Shown: positions 22,069 to 36,597, counted from the first letter of the stretch. The stretch is 64,000 bases of DNA from Hydractinia symbiolongicarpus (GCF_029227915.1 NC_079877.1:34499851-34563850); one strand, 5' to 3'. Notes: a model not told the origin generated them from the letters alone. Numbers and translations: made by a program.

Positions 22069-24679
22069 AATAACGGCTAGGATTGGTCGCACAGTACAAA
22101 ATGACTTATTTTTCTTAATTTTTAAATAAAGCGTTACCACAGAGCCCAGTGTAATCGCTGAGTTCCAGCAATCATGTCAAACTAAGAAGAATGTCATTTC
22201 TTGTAGTCAAAATGACTCATTTATTACATTTAAAAGGTCAAAGTCCAAAATCAGTTCAACTAAGTCCCACAGTCAATCGTTTAACTGTTGAAAGCAATAC
22301 AACTTAGTAATATCGGAAAAATATCACTAAATACATGTTGGTACGAATGTGTGACGCAACCGTTGTAACTCATACGGATTGACACCGTTAGAAAGTAAAT
22401 AAAATGTACTTTTTGGAGCTGTCTCTACTTCTTCAGCGCAAACTAACGGCTAGAATTGGTCCCACAGTACAAAATGACTTATTTATCTAAATTTTTAAAT
22501 AAAGCGTTATCACATCGCCCAGTGTAATCGGTGAGTTCTATCAATCAAGTCAAACTAAGAAGAATGTCATTTCTTGTAGTCAAAATGACTCATTTATCAC
22601 ATTTATGAGGTCAAAGTCTAAAATCAGTTCAACTAAGTCCCACAGTCAATCGTTTCACTGTTGAAAGCGATACAACTTAGTGATATCGGAAAAAAATCAC
22701 TAAATACATGTTGGTACGAATGTGTGACGCAACCGTTGTAACTCAAACGGATTGACAACGTCAGAAAGTAAATGAAATGTACTTTTTGGAGCTGTCTCTA
22801 CTTCTTCCGCGCAAACTAACGGCTAGAATTGGTCCCACAGTACAAAATGACTTATTTATCTAAATTTTTAAATAAAGCGTTATCACAGCGCCCAGTGTAA
22901 TCGGAGAGTTCCATCAATCAAGTCAAACTAAGAAGAATGTCATTTCTTGTAGTCAAAATGACTCATTTATCACATTTATGAGGTCAAAGTCTAAAATCAG
23001 TTCAACTAAGTCCCACAGTCAATCGTTTTACTGTTGAAAGCGATACAACTTAGTGATATCGGAAAAAAATCACTAAATACATGTTGGTACGAATATGTGA
23101 CGCAACCGTTGTAACTCAAACGGATTGACACCGTTAGAAAATCAATGAAATTTAGTTTTAGAAACTGTCTCTATTACTTCAGCGCGCAATAACGGCTAGG
23201 ATTGGTCGCACAATAAAAAATGACTTATTTATCTTAATTTTTAAATAAAGCCTTACCACAGCGCCCAGTGTATTCGCTGAGTTCCAGCAATCATGTCAAA
23301 TTAAGAAGAATGGTATTTCTTGGTGTCCAATTGTCTCACTTATAACATTTTTAAGGTCAAAGTTCAAAATCAGTTCAATTAAGTCGCACAGTCAAACGTT
23401 TCACAGTTAAAAGCGATGCAACCTAGTAATATCCGAATACTTTCGCTAAATACATGTTGGTACGATTATGTGACGCAACCGTTCTAACTCAAACGGATTG
23501 ACACCGTTAGAAAGTCAATGAAATGTAGTTTTTGAAACTGTCTTTATTTCTTCAGCGCGCGACAACGGCTAGGATTGGTCCCACAGTACAAAATGACTTA
23601 TTTTTCTTAATTTTTAAATAAAGCGTTACCACAGAGCCCAGTGTAATCGCTGAGTTCCAGCAATCATGTCAAACTAAGAAGAATGTCATTTCTTGTAGTC
23701 AAAATGACTCATTTATTACATTTAAAAGGTCAAAGTCCAAAATCAGTTCAACTAAGTCCCACAGTCAATCGTTTAACTGTTGAAAGCAATACAACTTAGT
23801 AATATCGGAAAAATATCACTAAATACATGTTGGTACGAATGTGTGACGCAACCGTTGTAACTCATACGGATTGACACCGTTAGAAAGTAAATGAAATGTC
23901 CTTTTTGGAGCTGTCTCTACTTCTTCAGCGCAAACTAACGGCTAGAATTGGTCCCACAGTACAAAATGACTTATTTATCTAAATTTTTAAATAAAGCGTT
24001 ATCACAGCGCCCAGTGTAATCGGTGAGTTCTATCAATCAAGTCAAACTAAGAAGAATGTCATTTCTTGTAGTCAAAATGACTCATTTATCACATTTATGA
24101 GGTCAAAGTCTAAAATCAGTTCAACTAAGTCCCACAGTCAATCGTTTCACTGTTGAAAGCGATACAACTTAGTGATATCGGAAAAAAATCACTAAATACA
24201 TGTTGGTACGAATGTGTGACGCAACCGTTGTAACTCAAACGGATTGACACCGTTAGAAAGTCAATGAAATGGAGTTTATGAAACTGTCTCTATATCTTCA
24301 GCGCGCGATAACGGCTAGGATTGGTCCCACAGTAAAAAAAGACTTATTTTTCTTAACTTTTAAACAAAGCGCTACCACAGCGCCCAGTGTAATTGCTGAG
24401 TACCAGCAATCATGTCAAATTAAGAAGAATATCATTTCTTGTAGTCAAAATGACTCATTTATCACATTTATAAGGTCAAAGTCCAAAATCAGTTCAATTA
24501 AGTCCCACAGTCAATCGTTTCACTGTTGAAAGCGATACAACTTAGTAATATTGGAAAAAAATCACTAAATACATGTTGGTACGAATGTGTGACGCAACCG
24601 TTGTAACTCAAACGGATTGACACCGTTAGAAAATCAATGAAATTTAGTTTTAGAAACTGTCTCTATTACTTCAGCGCGC
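22069..24679 (+). repeat. Scrambled remnants of the a-b-c-d HOR
   Basis: Monomer starts are 22069, 22442, 22815, 23188, 23561, 23934 and 24307. By their diagnostic changes the order is a, b, b, a composite resembling d, a, b, c, so the regular order is lost while the monomer types remain. Two b-type monomers in tandem (22442 and 22815) and the composite monomer at 23188 fit unequal exchange plus conversion at the edge of the homogeneous block. Register is kept throughout at 373 bp. Confidence 0.8.
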
Positions 24680-26171
24680 GATAACGGCTAGGATTGGTCA
24701 CACAATAAAAAATGACTTATTTATCTTAATTTTTAAATAAAGCCTTACCACAGCGCCCAGTGTATTGGCTGAGTTCCAGCAATCATGTCAAATTAAGAAG
24801 AATATCATTTCTTGTAGTCAAAATGACTCATTTATCACATTTATAAGGTCAAAGTCCAAAATCAGTTCAATTAAGTCCCACAGTCAATCGTTTCACTGTT
24901 GAAAGCGATACAACTTAGTAATATTGGAAAAAAATCACTAAATACATGTTGGTACGAATGTGTGACGCAACCGTTGTAACTCAAACGGATTGACACCGTT
25001 AGAAAATCAATGAAATTTAGTTTTAGAAACTGTCTCTATTACTTCAGCGCGCGATAACGGCTAGGATTGGTCGCACAATAAAAAATGACTTATTTATCTT
25101 AATTTTTAAATAAAGCCTTACCACAGCGCCCAGTGTATTCGCTGAGTTCCAGCAATCATGTCAAATTAAGAAGAATATCATTTCTTGTAGTCAAAATGAC
25201 TCATTTATCACATTTATAAGGTCAAAGTCCAAAATCAGTTCAATTAAGTCCCACAGTCAATCGTTTCACCGTTGAGAGCGATACAACTTAGTAATATCGG
25301 AAAAAAATCACTAAATACATGTTGGTACGAATGTGTGACGCAACCGTTGTAACTCAAACGGATTGACACCGTTAGAAAATCAATGAAATTTAGTTTTAGA
25401 AACTGTCTCTATTACTTCAGCGCGCGATAACGGCTAGGATTGGTCGCACAATAAAAAATGACTTATTTATCTTAATTTTTAAATAAAGCCTTACCACAGC
25501 GCCCAGTGTATTCGCTGAGTTCCAGCAATCATGTCAAATTAAGAAGAATATCATTTCTTGTAGTCAAAATGACTCATTTATCACATTTATAAGGTCAAAG
25601 TCCAAAATCAGTTCAATTAAGTCCCACAGTCAATCGTTTCACTGTTGAAAGCGATACAACTTAGTAATATTGGAAAAAAATCACTAAATACATGTTGGTA
25701 CGAATGTGTGACGCAACCGTTGTAAGTCAAACGGATTGACACCGTTAGAAAATCAATGAAATTTAGTTTTAGAAACTGTCTCTATTTCTTCAGCGCGCGA
25801 TAACGGCTAGGATTGGTCCCACAGTAAAAAATGACTTATTTATCTTAATTTTTAAATAAAGCCTTACCACAGCGCCCAGTGTAATCGCTGAGTTCCAGCA
25901 ATCATGTCAAATTAAGAAGAATATCATTTCTTGTAGTCAAAATGATTCATTTATCACATTTATAAGGTCAAAGTCCAAAATCAGTTCAATTAAGTCCCAC
26001 AGTCAATCATTTCACCGTTGAAAGAGATACAACTTAGTAATATCGGAAGAAAATCACTAAATACATGTTGGTACGATTATGTGACGCAACCGTTGTAAGT
26101 CAAACGGATTGACACCGTTAGAAAGTCAATGAAATGGAGTTTTTGAAACTGTCTCTATTTCTTCAGCGCGC
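24680..26171 (+). repeat. Run of four near-identical monomers (period 373 bp)
   Basis: Starts at 24680, 25053, 25426 and 25799 give adjacent monomers that are almost the same. They share tttagttttagaaactg, tattacttcagcgcgcgat (first three) and taaagccttaccacag. The first three share the uncommon gtgtatt variant and cacaataaaa. Adjacent copies elsewhere in the window differ much more, so this is single-monomer rather than higher-order expansion. Confidence 0.82.
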
Positions 26172-28402
26172 GATAACGGCTAGGATTGGTCCCACAGTAC
26201 AAAATGACTCATTTATCTAAATTTTTAAATGAATCGCTACCACAGGGTCCAGTGTATACGCTTAGTTCCACCGATCATGTCAAATTAAGAAGAATGGTAT
26301 TTCTTGGTGTCCAATTGTCTCACTTATAACATTTATAAGGTCAAAGTTCAAAATCAGTTCAATTAAGTCGCACAGTCAAACGTTTCACAGTTAAAAGCGA
26401 TGCAACCTAGTAAGATTCGAATACTTTCGCTAAATACATGTTGGTACGATTATGTGGCGCAACCATTCTAACTCAAACAGTTTGACACCGTTAGAAAGTC
26501 AATGAAATGTAGTTTTCGAAACTGTCTCTATTTCTTCAGCGCGCGATAACGGCTAGGATTGGTCCCACAGTACAAAATGACTTATTTATCTTAATTTTTA
26601 AATAAAGCGTTACCACAGCGCCCAGTGTAATCGCTGAGTTCCAGCAATCATGTCAAACTAAGAAGAATGTTCTTTCTTGGAGTCCAATTGTCTCATTTAT
26701 CACACTTATGAGGTCACAGTCCAAAGTTAGTTCAATTAAGTCCCACAGTCAATCGTTTCACTGTTTGAAGCGATGCAACCTAGTAATATCAGAAAAATAT
26801 CGCTAAATACATGTTGGTACGAATATTTGACCCAACCGTTGTAACTCAAACGGATTGACAAGGTTAGAAAGTCAATGAAATGTACTTTTTGAAGCTGTCT
26901 CTATTTCTTCAGCGCGAACTAACGGCTAGGATTGGTCCCACAGTAAAAAATGACTTATTTATCTAAATTTTTAAAAAAGGGCTACCACAGAGCCTAATGA
27001 AATCGTTGAATTCCAGCAATCATGTCAAATTAAGAAGAATGTTATTCCTTGGAAACCTATTGCCTCATTTATCACATTTATAAGGTCACAGTCCTGAATC
27101 AATAATTCCCACAGTCACTCGTTTCACTGTTGAAAGCGATACAACTTAGTAATATAGGAAGAAAATCAGTAAATACATGTTGGTACAAATATGTGACGCA
27201 ACCGTTTTAACTCAAACGGATTGACACCGTTAGAAAGTCAATGAAATGTAGTTTTTAAAACTGTCTCTATTTCTTCAGCGCGCCATAACGGCTAGGATTG
27301 GTCCCACAGTACAAAATGACTTATTTATCTAAATTTTTAAATAAAGCGTTACCACAGCGCCCAGTGTAATCGGTGAGTTCCATCAATCATGTCAAACTAA
27401 GAAGAATGTCATTTCTTGTAGTCCAATTGTCTCATTTATCACACTTATGAGGTCACAGTCCAAAGTTAGTTCAATTAAGTTCCACAGTCAATCGTTTCAC
27501 TGTTTGAAGCGATGCAACCTAGTAACATCGGAAGAAAATCACTAAATACATGTTGGTACGATTATGTGACGCAACCGTTGTAAGTCAAACGGATTGACAC
27601 CGTTAGAAAGTCAATGAAGTGGAGTTTTTGAAACTGTCTCTATTTCTTCAGCGCGGGATAACGGCTAGGATTGGTCCCACAGTACAAAATGACTTATTTA
27701 TCTAAATTTTTAAATAAAGCGTTACCACAGCGCCCAGTGTAATCGGTGAGTTCCATCAATCATGTCAAACTAAGAAGAATGTCATTTCTTGTAGTCAAAA
27801 TGTCTCATTTATCACATATATAAGGTCAAAGTCTAAAATCAGTTCAACTAAGTCCCACAGTCAATCGTTTCACTGTTGAAAGCGATACAACTTAGTATTA
27901 TCGGAAGGAAATCACTAAATACATGTTGGTACAAATATGTGACGCAACCGTTTTAACTCAAACGGATTGACACCGTTAGAAAGTCAATGAAATGTAGTTT
28001 TTAAAACTGTCTCTATTTCTTCAGCGCGCGATAACGGCTAGGATTGTTCCCACAGTACAAAATGACTTATTTATCTAAATTTTTAAATAAAGCGTTACAA
28101 CAGCGCCCAGTGTAATCGGTGAGTTCAATCAATCATGTCAAATTAAGAAGAATGTTCTTTCTTGGAGTCCAATTGTCTCATTTATCACACTTATGAGGTC
28201 ACAGTCCAAAGTTAGTTCAATTAAGTCCCACAGTCAATCGTTTCACTGTTTGAAGCGATGCAACCTAGTAATATCAGAAAAATATCGCTAAATACATGTT
28301 GGTACGAATATTTGACCCAACCGTTGTAACTCAAACGGATTGACACCGGTAGAAAGTCAATGAAATGTACTTTTTGAAGCTGTCTCTATTTCTTCAGCGC
28401 GA
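26172..28402 (+). repeat. Mixed monomers, including the shortest one (366 bp)
   Basis: Starts are 26172, 26545, 26918, 27284, 27657 and 28030. The monomer 26918-27283 is 366 bp long. A small deletion near 27100 gives cctgaatcaataattccc where relatives have cctgaatcagttcaaataat. This segment introduces the right-hand subfamilies with gtccaattgtctcatttatc, cttatgaggtcacagtcc and aaagttagttc. Confidence 0.75.
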
Positions 28403-28949
28403 ACTAACGGATAGGATTGGTCCCACAGTAAAAAATGACTTATTTATCTAAATTTTTAAAAAAGGCTACCACAGAGCCTAATGTAATCGCTGAATTCCAG
28501 CAATCATGTCAAATTAAGAAGAATGTTATTCCTTGGAAAACTATTGCCTCATTTATCACATTTATAAGGTCACAGTCCTGAATCAGTTCAAATAATTCCC
28601 ACAGTAAATCGTTTCACTGTTAAAAGCGATACAACTTAGTATTATCCGAGGAAAATCACTAAATACATGTTGGTACTTATGTGTGACGCAACCGTTGTAA
28701 CTCAAACGGATTGACACCGTTAGAATATCAATGAAATTTAAATTTAGAAACTGTCTCTATTTCTTCAGCGCGCGATAACGGCTAGGATTAGTCCCACAAT
28801 AAAAAATGACTTATTTATCTTAATTTTTAAATAAAGCCTTACCACAGCGCCCAGTGTAATCGCTGAGTTCCATCAATCATGTCAAACTAAGAAGAATGTC
28901 ATTTCTTGTAGTCAAAATGACTCATTTATCACATTTATAAAGTCAAAGT

Positions 28950-31900
28950 CTAAAATCAGTTCAACTAAGTCCCACAGTCAATCGTTTCACTGTTGAAAGC
29001 GATACAACTTAGTATTATCAGAAGGAAATCACTAAATACATGTTGGTACAAATATGTGACGCAACCGTTTTAACTCAAACGGATTGACACCGTTAGAAAG
29101 TCAATGAAATGTAGTTTTTAAAACTGTCTCTATTTCTTCAGCGCGCCATAACGGCTAGGATTGGTCCCACAGTACAAAATGACTTATTTATCTAAATTTT
29201 TAAATAAAGCGTTACCACAGCGCCCAGTGTAATCGGTGAGTTCCATCAATCATGTCAAATTAAGAAGAATGTTCTTTCTTGGAGTCCAATTGTTTCATTT
29301 ATCACACTTATGAGGTCACAGTCCAAAGTTAGTTCAATTAAGTCCCACAGTCAATCGTTTCACTGTTTGAAGCGATGCAACCTAGTAATATCAGAAAAAT
29401 ATCGCTAAATACATGTTGGTACGAATATTTGACCCAACCGTTGTAACTCAAACGGATTGACACCGTTAGAAAGTCAATGAAATGTACTTTTTGAAGCTGT
29501 CTCTATTTCTTCAGCGCGAACTAACGGCTAGGATTGGTCCCACAGTAAAAAATGACTTATTTATCTAAATTTTTAAAAAAGGGCTACCACAGAGCCTAAT
29601 GTAATCGCTGAATTCCAGCAATCATGTCAAATTAAGAAGAATGTTATTCCTTGGAAACCTATTGCCTCATTTATCACATTTATAAGGTCACAGTCCTGAA
29701 TCAGTTCAAATAATTCCCACAGTCACTCGTTTCACTGTTGAAAGCGATACAACTTAGTAATATCGGAAGAAAATCAGTAAATACATGTTGGTACGATTAT
29801 GTGACGCAACCGTTGTAACTCAAACGGATTGACACTGTTAGAAAGTCAATGAAATGTAGTTTTTAAAACTGTCTCTATTTCTTCAGCGCGCGATAACGGC
29901 TAGGATTGGTCCCACAGTACCAAATGACTTATTTATCTAAATTTTTAAATAAAGCGTTACCACAGCGCCCAGTGTAATCGGTGAGTTCCATCAATCATGT
30001 CAAACTAAGAAGAATGTCATTTCTTGTAGTCCACTTGTCTCATTTATCACACTTATGAGGTCACAGTCCAAAGTTAGTTCAATTAAGTCCCACAGTCAAT
30101 CATTTCACTGTTTGAAGCGATGCAACCTAGTAATATCGGAAGAAAATCACTAAATACATGTTGGTACGATTATGTGACGCAACCGTTGTAAGTCAAACGG
30201 ATTGACACCGTTAGAAAGTCAATGAAATGGAGTTTTTGAAACTGTCTCTATTTCTTCAGCGCGCGATAACGGCTAGGATTGGTCCCACAGTACAAAATGA
30301 CTTATTTATCTAAATTTTTAAATAAAGCGCTACCGCGGAGCCTAATGTAACCGCTGAATTCCAGCAATCATGTCAAATTCAGAAGAATGTTATTCCTTGG
30401 AGACCAATTGGCGCATTAATCAAATTTATAAGGTCAAAGTCCAAAATCAGTTCAATTAAGTCCCACAGTCAATCGTTTCACTGTTGAAAGCGATACAACT
30501 TAGTATTATCAGAAGGAAATCACTAAATACATGTTGGTACAAATATGTGACGCAACCGTTTTAACTCAAACGGATTGACACTGTTAGAAAGTCAATGAAA
30601 TGTAGTTTTTAAAACTGTCTCTATTTCTTCAGCGCGCCATAACGGCTAGGATTGGTCCCACAGTACAAAATGACTTATTTCTCTAAATTTTTAAATAAAG
30701 CGTTACCACAGCGCCCAGTGTAATCGGTGAGTTCCATCAATCATGTCAAATTAAGAAGAATGTTCTTTCTTGGAGTCCAATTGTTTCATTTATCACACTT
30801 ATGAGGTCACAGTCCAAAGTTAGTTCAATTAAGTCCCACAGTCAATCGTTTCACTGTTTGAAGCGATGCAACCTAGTAATATCAGAAAAATATCGCTAAA
30901 TACATGTTGGTACGAATATTTGACCCAACCGTTGTAACTCAAACGGATTGACACCGTTAGAAAGTCAATGAAATGTACTTTTTGAAGCTGTCTCTATTTC
31001 TTCAGCGCGAACTAACGGCTAGGATTGGTCCCACAGTAAAAAATGACTTATTTATCTAAATTTTTAAAAAAGGGCTACCACAGAGCCTAATGTAATCGCT
31101 GAATTCCAGCAATCATGTCAAATTAAGAAGAATGTTATTCCTTGGAAACCTATTGCCTCATTTATCACATTTATAAGGTCACAGTCCTGAATCAGTTCAA
31201 ATCATTCCCACAGTCACTCGTTTCACTGTTGAAAGCGATACAACTTAGTAATATCGGAAGAAAATCAGTAAATACATGTTGGTACGATTATGTGACGCAA
31301 CCGTTGTAACTCAAACGGATTGACACTGTTAGAAAGTCAATGAAATGTAGTTTTTAAAACTGTCTCTATTTCTTCAGCGCGCGATAACGGCTAGGATTGG
31401 TCCCACAGTACAAAATGACTTATTTATCTAAGTTTTTAAATAAAGCGTTACCACAGCGCCCAGTGTAATCGGTGAGTTCCATCAATCATGTCAAACTAAG
31501 AAGAATGTCATTTCTTGTAGTCCACTTGTCTCATTTATCACACTTATGAGGTCACAGTCCAAAGTTAGTTCAATTAAGTCCCACAGTCAATCATTTCACT
31601 GTTTGAAGCGATGCAACCTAGTAATATCGGAAGAAAATCACTAAATACATGTTGGTACGATTATGTGACGCAACCGTTGTAAGTCAAACGGATTGACACC
31701 GTTAGAAAGTCAATGAAATGGAGTTTTTGAAACTGTCTCTATTTCTTCAGCGCGCGATAACGGCTAGGATTGGTCCCACAGTACAAAATGACTTATTTAT
31801 CTAAATTTTTAAATAAAGCGCTACCGCGGAGACTAATGTAACCGCTGAATTCCAGCAATCATGTCAAATTCAGAAGAATGTTATTCCTTGGAGACCAATT

Positions 31901-31970
31901 GGCGCATTAATCACATTTATAAGGTCAAAGTCCAAAATCAGTTCAATTAAGTCCCACAGTCACTCGTTTC
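28950..31970 (+). repeat. Tandem pair of a 4-monomer HOR (1491 bp)
   Basis: Monomer starts 29147, 29520, 29892 and 30265 are matched at +1491 by 30638, 31011, 31383 and 31756. The rare tagtattatcagaagg, at about 29010 and 30501, and the gcgccataacgg start at 29147 and 30638 mark equivalent points. The monomers at 30265 and 31756 carry the unusual ctaccgcgga and gcgcattaatca. The pair stops near 31965, where cacagtcaatcg becomes cacagtcactcg and the order changes. Confidence 0.85.
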
Positions 31971-32128
31971 ACTGTTGAAAGCGATACAACTTAGTAATAT
32001 CGGAAGAAAATCAGTAAATACATGTTGGTACAAATATGTGACGCAACCGTTTTAACTCAAACGGATTGACACCGTTAGAAAGTCAATGAAATGTAGTTTT
32101 TAAAACTGTCTCTATTTCTTCAGCGCGC

Positions 32129-33615
32129 GATAACGGCTAGGATTGGTCCCACAGTACAAAATGACTTATTTATCTAAATTTTTAAATAAAGCGTTACAAC
32201 AGCGCCCAGTGTAATCGGTGAGTTCCATCAATCATGTCAAATTAAGAAGAATGTTCTTTCTTGAAGTCCAATTGTCTCATTTATCACACTTATGAGGTCA
32301 CAGTCCAAAGTTAGTTCAATTAAGTCCCACAGTCAATCGTTTCAATGTTTGAAGCGATGCAACCTAGTAATATCAGAAAAATATCGCTAAATACATGTTG
32401 GAACGAATATTTGACCCAACCGTTGTAACTCAAACGGATTGACACCGTTAGAAAGTCAATGAAATGTACTTTTTGAAGCTGTCTCTATTTCTTCAGCGCG
32501 AACTAACGGATAGGATTGGTCCCACAGTAAAAAATGACTTATTTATCTAAATTTTTAAAAAAGGCTACCACAGAGCCTAATGTAATCGCTGAATTCAAGC
32601 AATCATGTCAAATTAAGAAGAATGTTATTCCTTGGAAAACTATTGCCTCATTTATCACATTTATAAGGTCACAGTCCTGAATCAGTTCAAATAATTCCCA
32701 CAGTAAATCGTTTCACTGTTAAAAGCGATACAACTTAGTATTATCCGAGGAAAATCACTAAATACATGTTGGTACTTATGTGTGACGCAACCGTTGTAAC
32801 TCAAACGGATTGACAGCGTTAGAATATCAATGAAATTTAGATTTAGAAACTGTCTCTATTTCTTCAGCGCGCGATAACGGCTAGGATTAGTCCCACAATA
32901 AAAAATGACTTATTTATCTTAATTTTTAAATAAAGCCTTACCACAGCGCCCAGTGTAATCGCTGAGTTCCAGCAGTCATGTCAAATTAAGAAGAATATCA
33001 TTTCTTGTAGTCAAAATGACTCATTTATCACATTTATAAGGTCAAAGTTAAAATCAGTTCAATTAAGTCCCACAGTCAATCGTTTCACTGTTGAAAGCGA
33101 TACAACTTAGTAATATCGGAAAAAAATCACTAAATACATGTTGGTACGAATGTGTGACGCAACCGTTGTAACTCAAACGGATTGACACTGTTAGAAAATC
33201 AATGAAATTTAGTTTTAGAAACTGTCTCTATTTCTTCAGCGCGCGATAACGGCTAGGATTGGTCCCACAGTAAAAAATGACTTATTTATCTGAATTTTAA
33301 ATAAAGCCTTACCACAGCGCCCAGTGTAATCGGTGAGTTCCTGCAATCATGTCAAATTAAGAAGAATATCATTTCTTGTAGTCAAATGACTCATTTATCA
33401 TATTTATAAGGTCAAAGTCCAAAATCAGTTCAATTAAGTCCCACAGTCAATCGTTTCACTGTTGAAAGCGATACAACTTAGTAATATCGGAAGAAAATCA
33501 CTAAATACATGTTGGTACGATTATGTGACGCAACCGTTGTAAGTCAAACGGATTGACACCGTTAGAAAGTCAATGAAATGTACTTTTTGAAGCTGTCTCT
33601 ATTTCTTCAGCGCGA
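32129..33615 (+). repeat. Interposed monomers between two tetramer pairs
   Basis: Starts are 32129, 32502, 32873 and 33245. The copies at 32502 and 32873 match 28403 and 28774 at about +4099 and match 36598 and 36969 at about -4096. They carry actaacggatagg, tattatccgagg and ggtacttatg. The monomer at 33245 (tctgaattttaaataaag) recurs at 37341. A short marker block is thus present three times, 11 monomers apart. Confidence 0.8.
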
Positions 33616-36597
33616 ACTAACGGCTAGGATTGGTCCCACAGTAAAAAATGACTTATTTATCTAAATTTTTAAAAAAGGGCTACCACAGAGCCTAATGTAA
33701 TCGCTGAATTCCAGCAATCATGTCAAATTAAGAAGAATGTTATTCCTTGGAAACCTATTGCCTCATTTATCACATTTATAAGGTCACAGTCCTGAATCAG
33801 TTCAAATAATTCCCACAGTCACTCGTTTCACTGTTGAAAGCGATACAACTTAGTAATATCGGAAGAAAATCAGTAAATACATGTTGGTACGATTATGTGA
33901 CGCAACCGTTGTAACTCAAACGGATTGACACTGTTAGAAAGTCAATGAAATGTAGTTTTTAAAACTGTCTCTATTTCTTCAGCGCGCGATAACGGCTAGG
34001 ATTGGTCCCACAGTACAAAATGACTTATTTATCTAAATTTTTAAATAAAGCGTTACCACAGCGCCCAGTGTAATCGGTGAGTTCCATCAATTATGTCAAA
34101 CTAAGAAGAATGTCATTTCTTGTAGTCCAATTGTCTCATTTATCACACTTATGAGGTCACAGTCCAAAGTAAGTTCAATTAAGTCCCACAGTCAATCGTT
34201 TCACTGTTTGAAGCGATGCAACCTAGTAATATCGGAAGAAAATCACTAAATACATGTTGGTACGATTATGTGACGCAACCGTTGTAAGTCAAACGGATTG
34301 ACACCGTTAGAAAGTCAATGAAATGGAGTTTTTGAAACTGTCTCTATTTCTTCAGCGCGCGATAACGGCTAGGATTGGTCCCACAGTACAAAATGACTTA
34401 TTTATCTAAATTTTTAAATAAAGCGCTACCGCGGAGCCTAATGTAACCGCTGAATTCCAGCAATCATGTCAATTTCAGAAGAATGTTATTCCTTGGAGAC
34501 CAATTGGCGCATTAATCACATTTATAAGGTCAAAGTCCAAAATCAGTTCAATTAAGTCCCACAGTCACTCGTTTCACTGTTGAAAGCGATACAACTTAGT
34601 AATATCGGAAGAAAATCAGTAAATACATGTTGGTACGATTATGTGACGCAACCGTTGTAACTCAAACGGATTGACACTGTTAGAAAGTCAATGAAATGTA
34701 GTTTTTAAAACTGTCTCTATTTCTACAGCGCGGGATAACGGCTAGGATTGGTCCCACAGTACAAAATGACTTATTTATCTAAATTTTTAAATAAAGCGTT
34801 ACCACAGCGCCCAGTGTAATCGGTGAGTTCCATCAATCATGTCAAACTAAGAAGAATGTCATTTCTTGGAGTCCAATTGTCTCATTTATCACACTTATGA
34901 GGTCACAGTCCAAAGTTAGTTCAATTAAGTTCCACAGTCAATCGTTTCACTGTTTGAAGCGATGCAACCTAGTAATATCAGAAAAATATCGCTAAATACA
35001 TGTTGGTACGAATATTTGACCCAACCGTTGTAACTCAAACGGATTGACACCGTTAGAAAGTCAATGAAATGTACTTTTTGAAGCTGTCTCTATTTCTTCA
35101 GCGCGAACTAACGGCTAGGATTGGTCCCACAGTAAAAAATGACTTATTTATCTAAATTTTTAAAAAAGGGCTACCACAGAGCCTAATGTAATCGCTGAAT
35201 TCCAGCAATCATGTCAAATTAAGAAGAATGTTATTCCTTGGAAACCTATTGCCTCATTTATCACATTTATAAGGTCACAGTCCTGAATCAGTTCAAATAA
35301 TTCCCACAGTCACTCGTTTCACTGTTGAAAGCGATACAACTTAGTAATATCGGAAGAAAATCAGTAAATACATGTTGGTACGATTATGTGACGCAACCGT
35401 TGTAACTCAAACGGATTGACACTGTTAGAAAGTCAATGAAATGTAGTTTTTAAAACTGTCTCTATTTCTTCAGCGCGCGATAACGGCTAGGATTGGTCCC
35501 ACAGTACAAAATGACTTATTTATCTAAATTTTTAAATAAAGCGTTACCACAGCGCCCAGTGTAATCGGTGAGTTCCATCAATCATGTCAAACTAAGAAGA
35601 ATGTCATTTCTTGTAGTCCAATTGTCTCATTTATCACACTTATGAGGTCACAGTCCAAAGTAAGTTCAATTAAGTCCCACAGTCAATCGTTTCACTGTTT
35701 GAAGCGATGCAACCTAGTAATATCGGAAGAAAATCACTAAATACATGTTGGTACGATTATGTGACGCAACCGTTGTAAGTCAAACGGATTGACACCGTTA
35801 GAAAGTCAATGAAATGGAGTTTTTGAAACTGTCTCTATTTCTTCAGCGCGCGATAACGGCTAGGATTGGTCCCACAGTACAAAATGACTTATTTATCTAA
35901 ATTTTTAAATAAAGCGCTACCGCGGAGCCTAATGTAACCGCTGAATTCCAGCAATCATGTCAAATTCAGAAGAATGTTATTCCTTGGAGACCAATTGGCG
36001 CATTAATCACATTTATAAGGTCAAAGTCCAAAATCAGTTCAATTAAGTCCCACAGTCACTCGTTTCACTGTTGAAAGCGATACAACTTAGTAATATCGGA
36101 AGAAAATCAGTAAATACATGTTGGTACGATTATGTGACGCAACCGTTGTAACTCAAACGGATTGACACTGTTAGAAAGTCAATGAAATGTAGTTTTTAAA
36201 ACTGTCTCTATTTCTTCAGCGCGGGATAACGGCTAGGATTGGTCCCACAGTACAAAATGACTTATTTATCTAAATTTTTAAATAAAGCGTTACCACAGCG
36301 CCCAGTGTAATCGGTGAGTTCCATCAATCATGTCAAACTAAGAAGAATGTCATTTCTTGGAGTCCAATTGTCTCATTTATCACACTTATGAGGTCACAGT
36401 CCAAAGTTAGTTCAATTAAGTTCCACAGTCAATCGTTTCACTGTTTGAAGCGATGCAACCTAGTAATATCAGAAAAATATCGCTAAATACATGTTGGTAC
36501 GAATATTTGACCCAACCGTTGTAACTCAAACGCATTGACACCGTTAGAAAGTCAATGAAATGTACTTTTTGAAGCTGTCTCTATTTCTTCAGCGCGA
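33616..36597 (+). repeat. Second tandem pair of the same 4-monomer HOR (1491 bp)
   Basis: Starts 33616, 33988, 34361 and 34734 are matched at +1491 by 35107, 35479, 35852 and 36225. Types correspond to the pair at 29-32 kb: 33616 and 35107 are like 29520 and 31011, and 34361 and 35852 are like 30265 and 31756 (ctaccgcgga, gcgcattaatcac). The fourth type here starts gcgggataacgg instead of gcgccataacgg. The unit was therefore duplicated in two places, or one tandem array was split by the insertion at 32-33.6 kb. Confidence 0.85.

Noticed and set aside
26918-27283. The 366-bp monomer as a second register break
   Set aside because: Its shortness is explained by small internal deletions (about 6 bp near 27100). 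Both ends stay in register with the neighbouring monomers.
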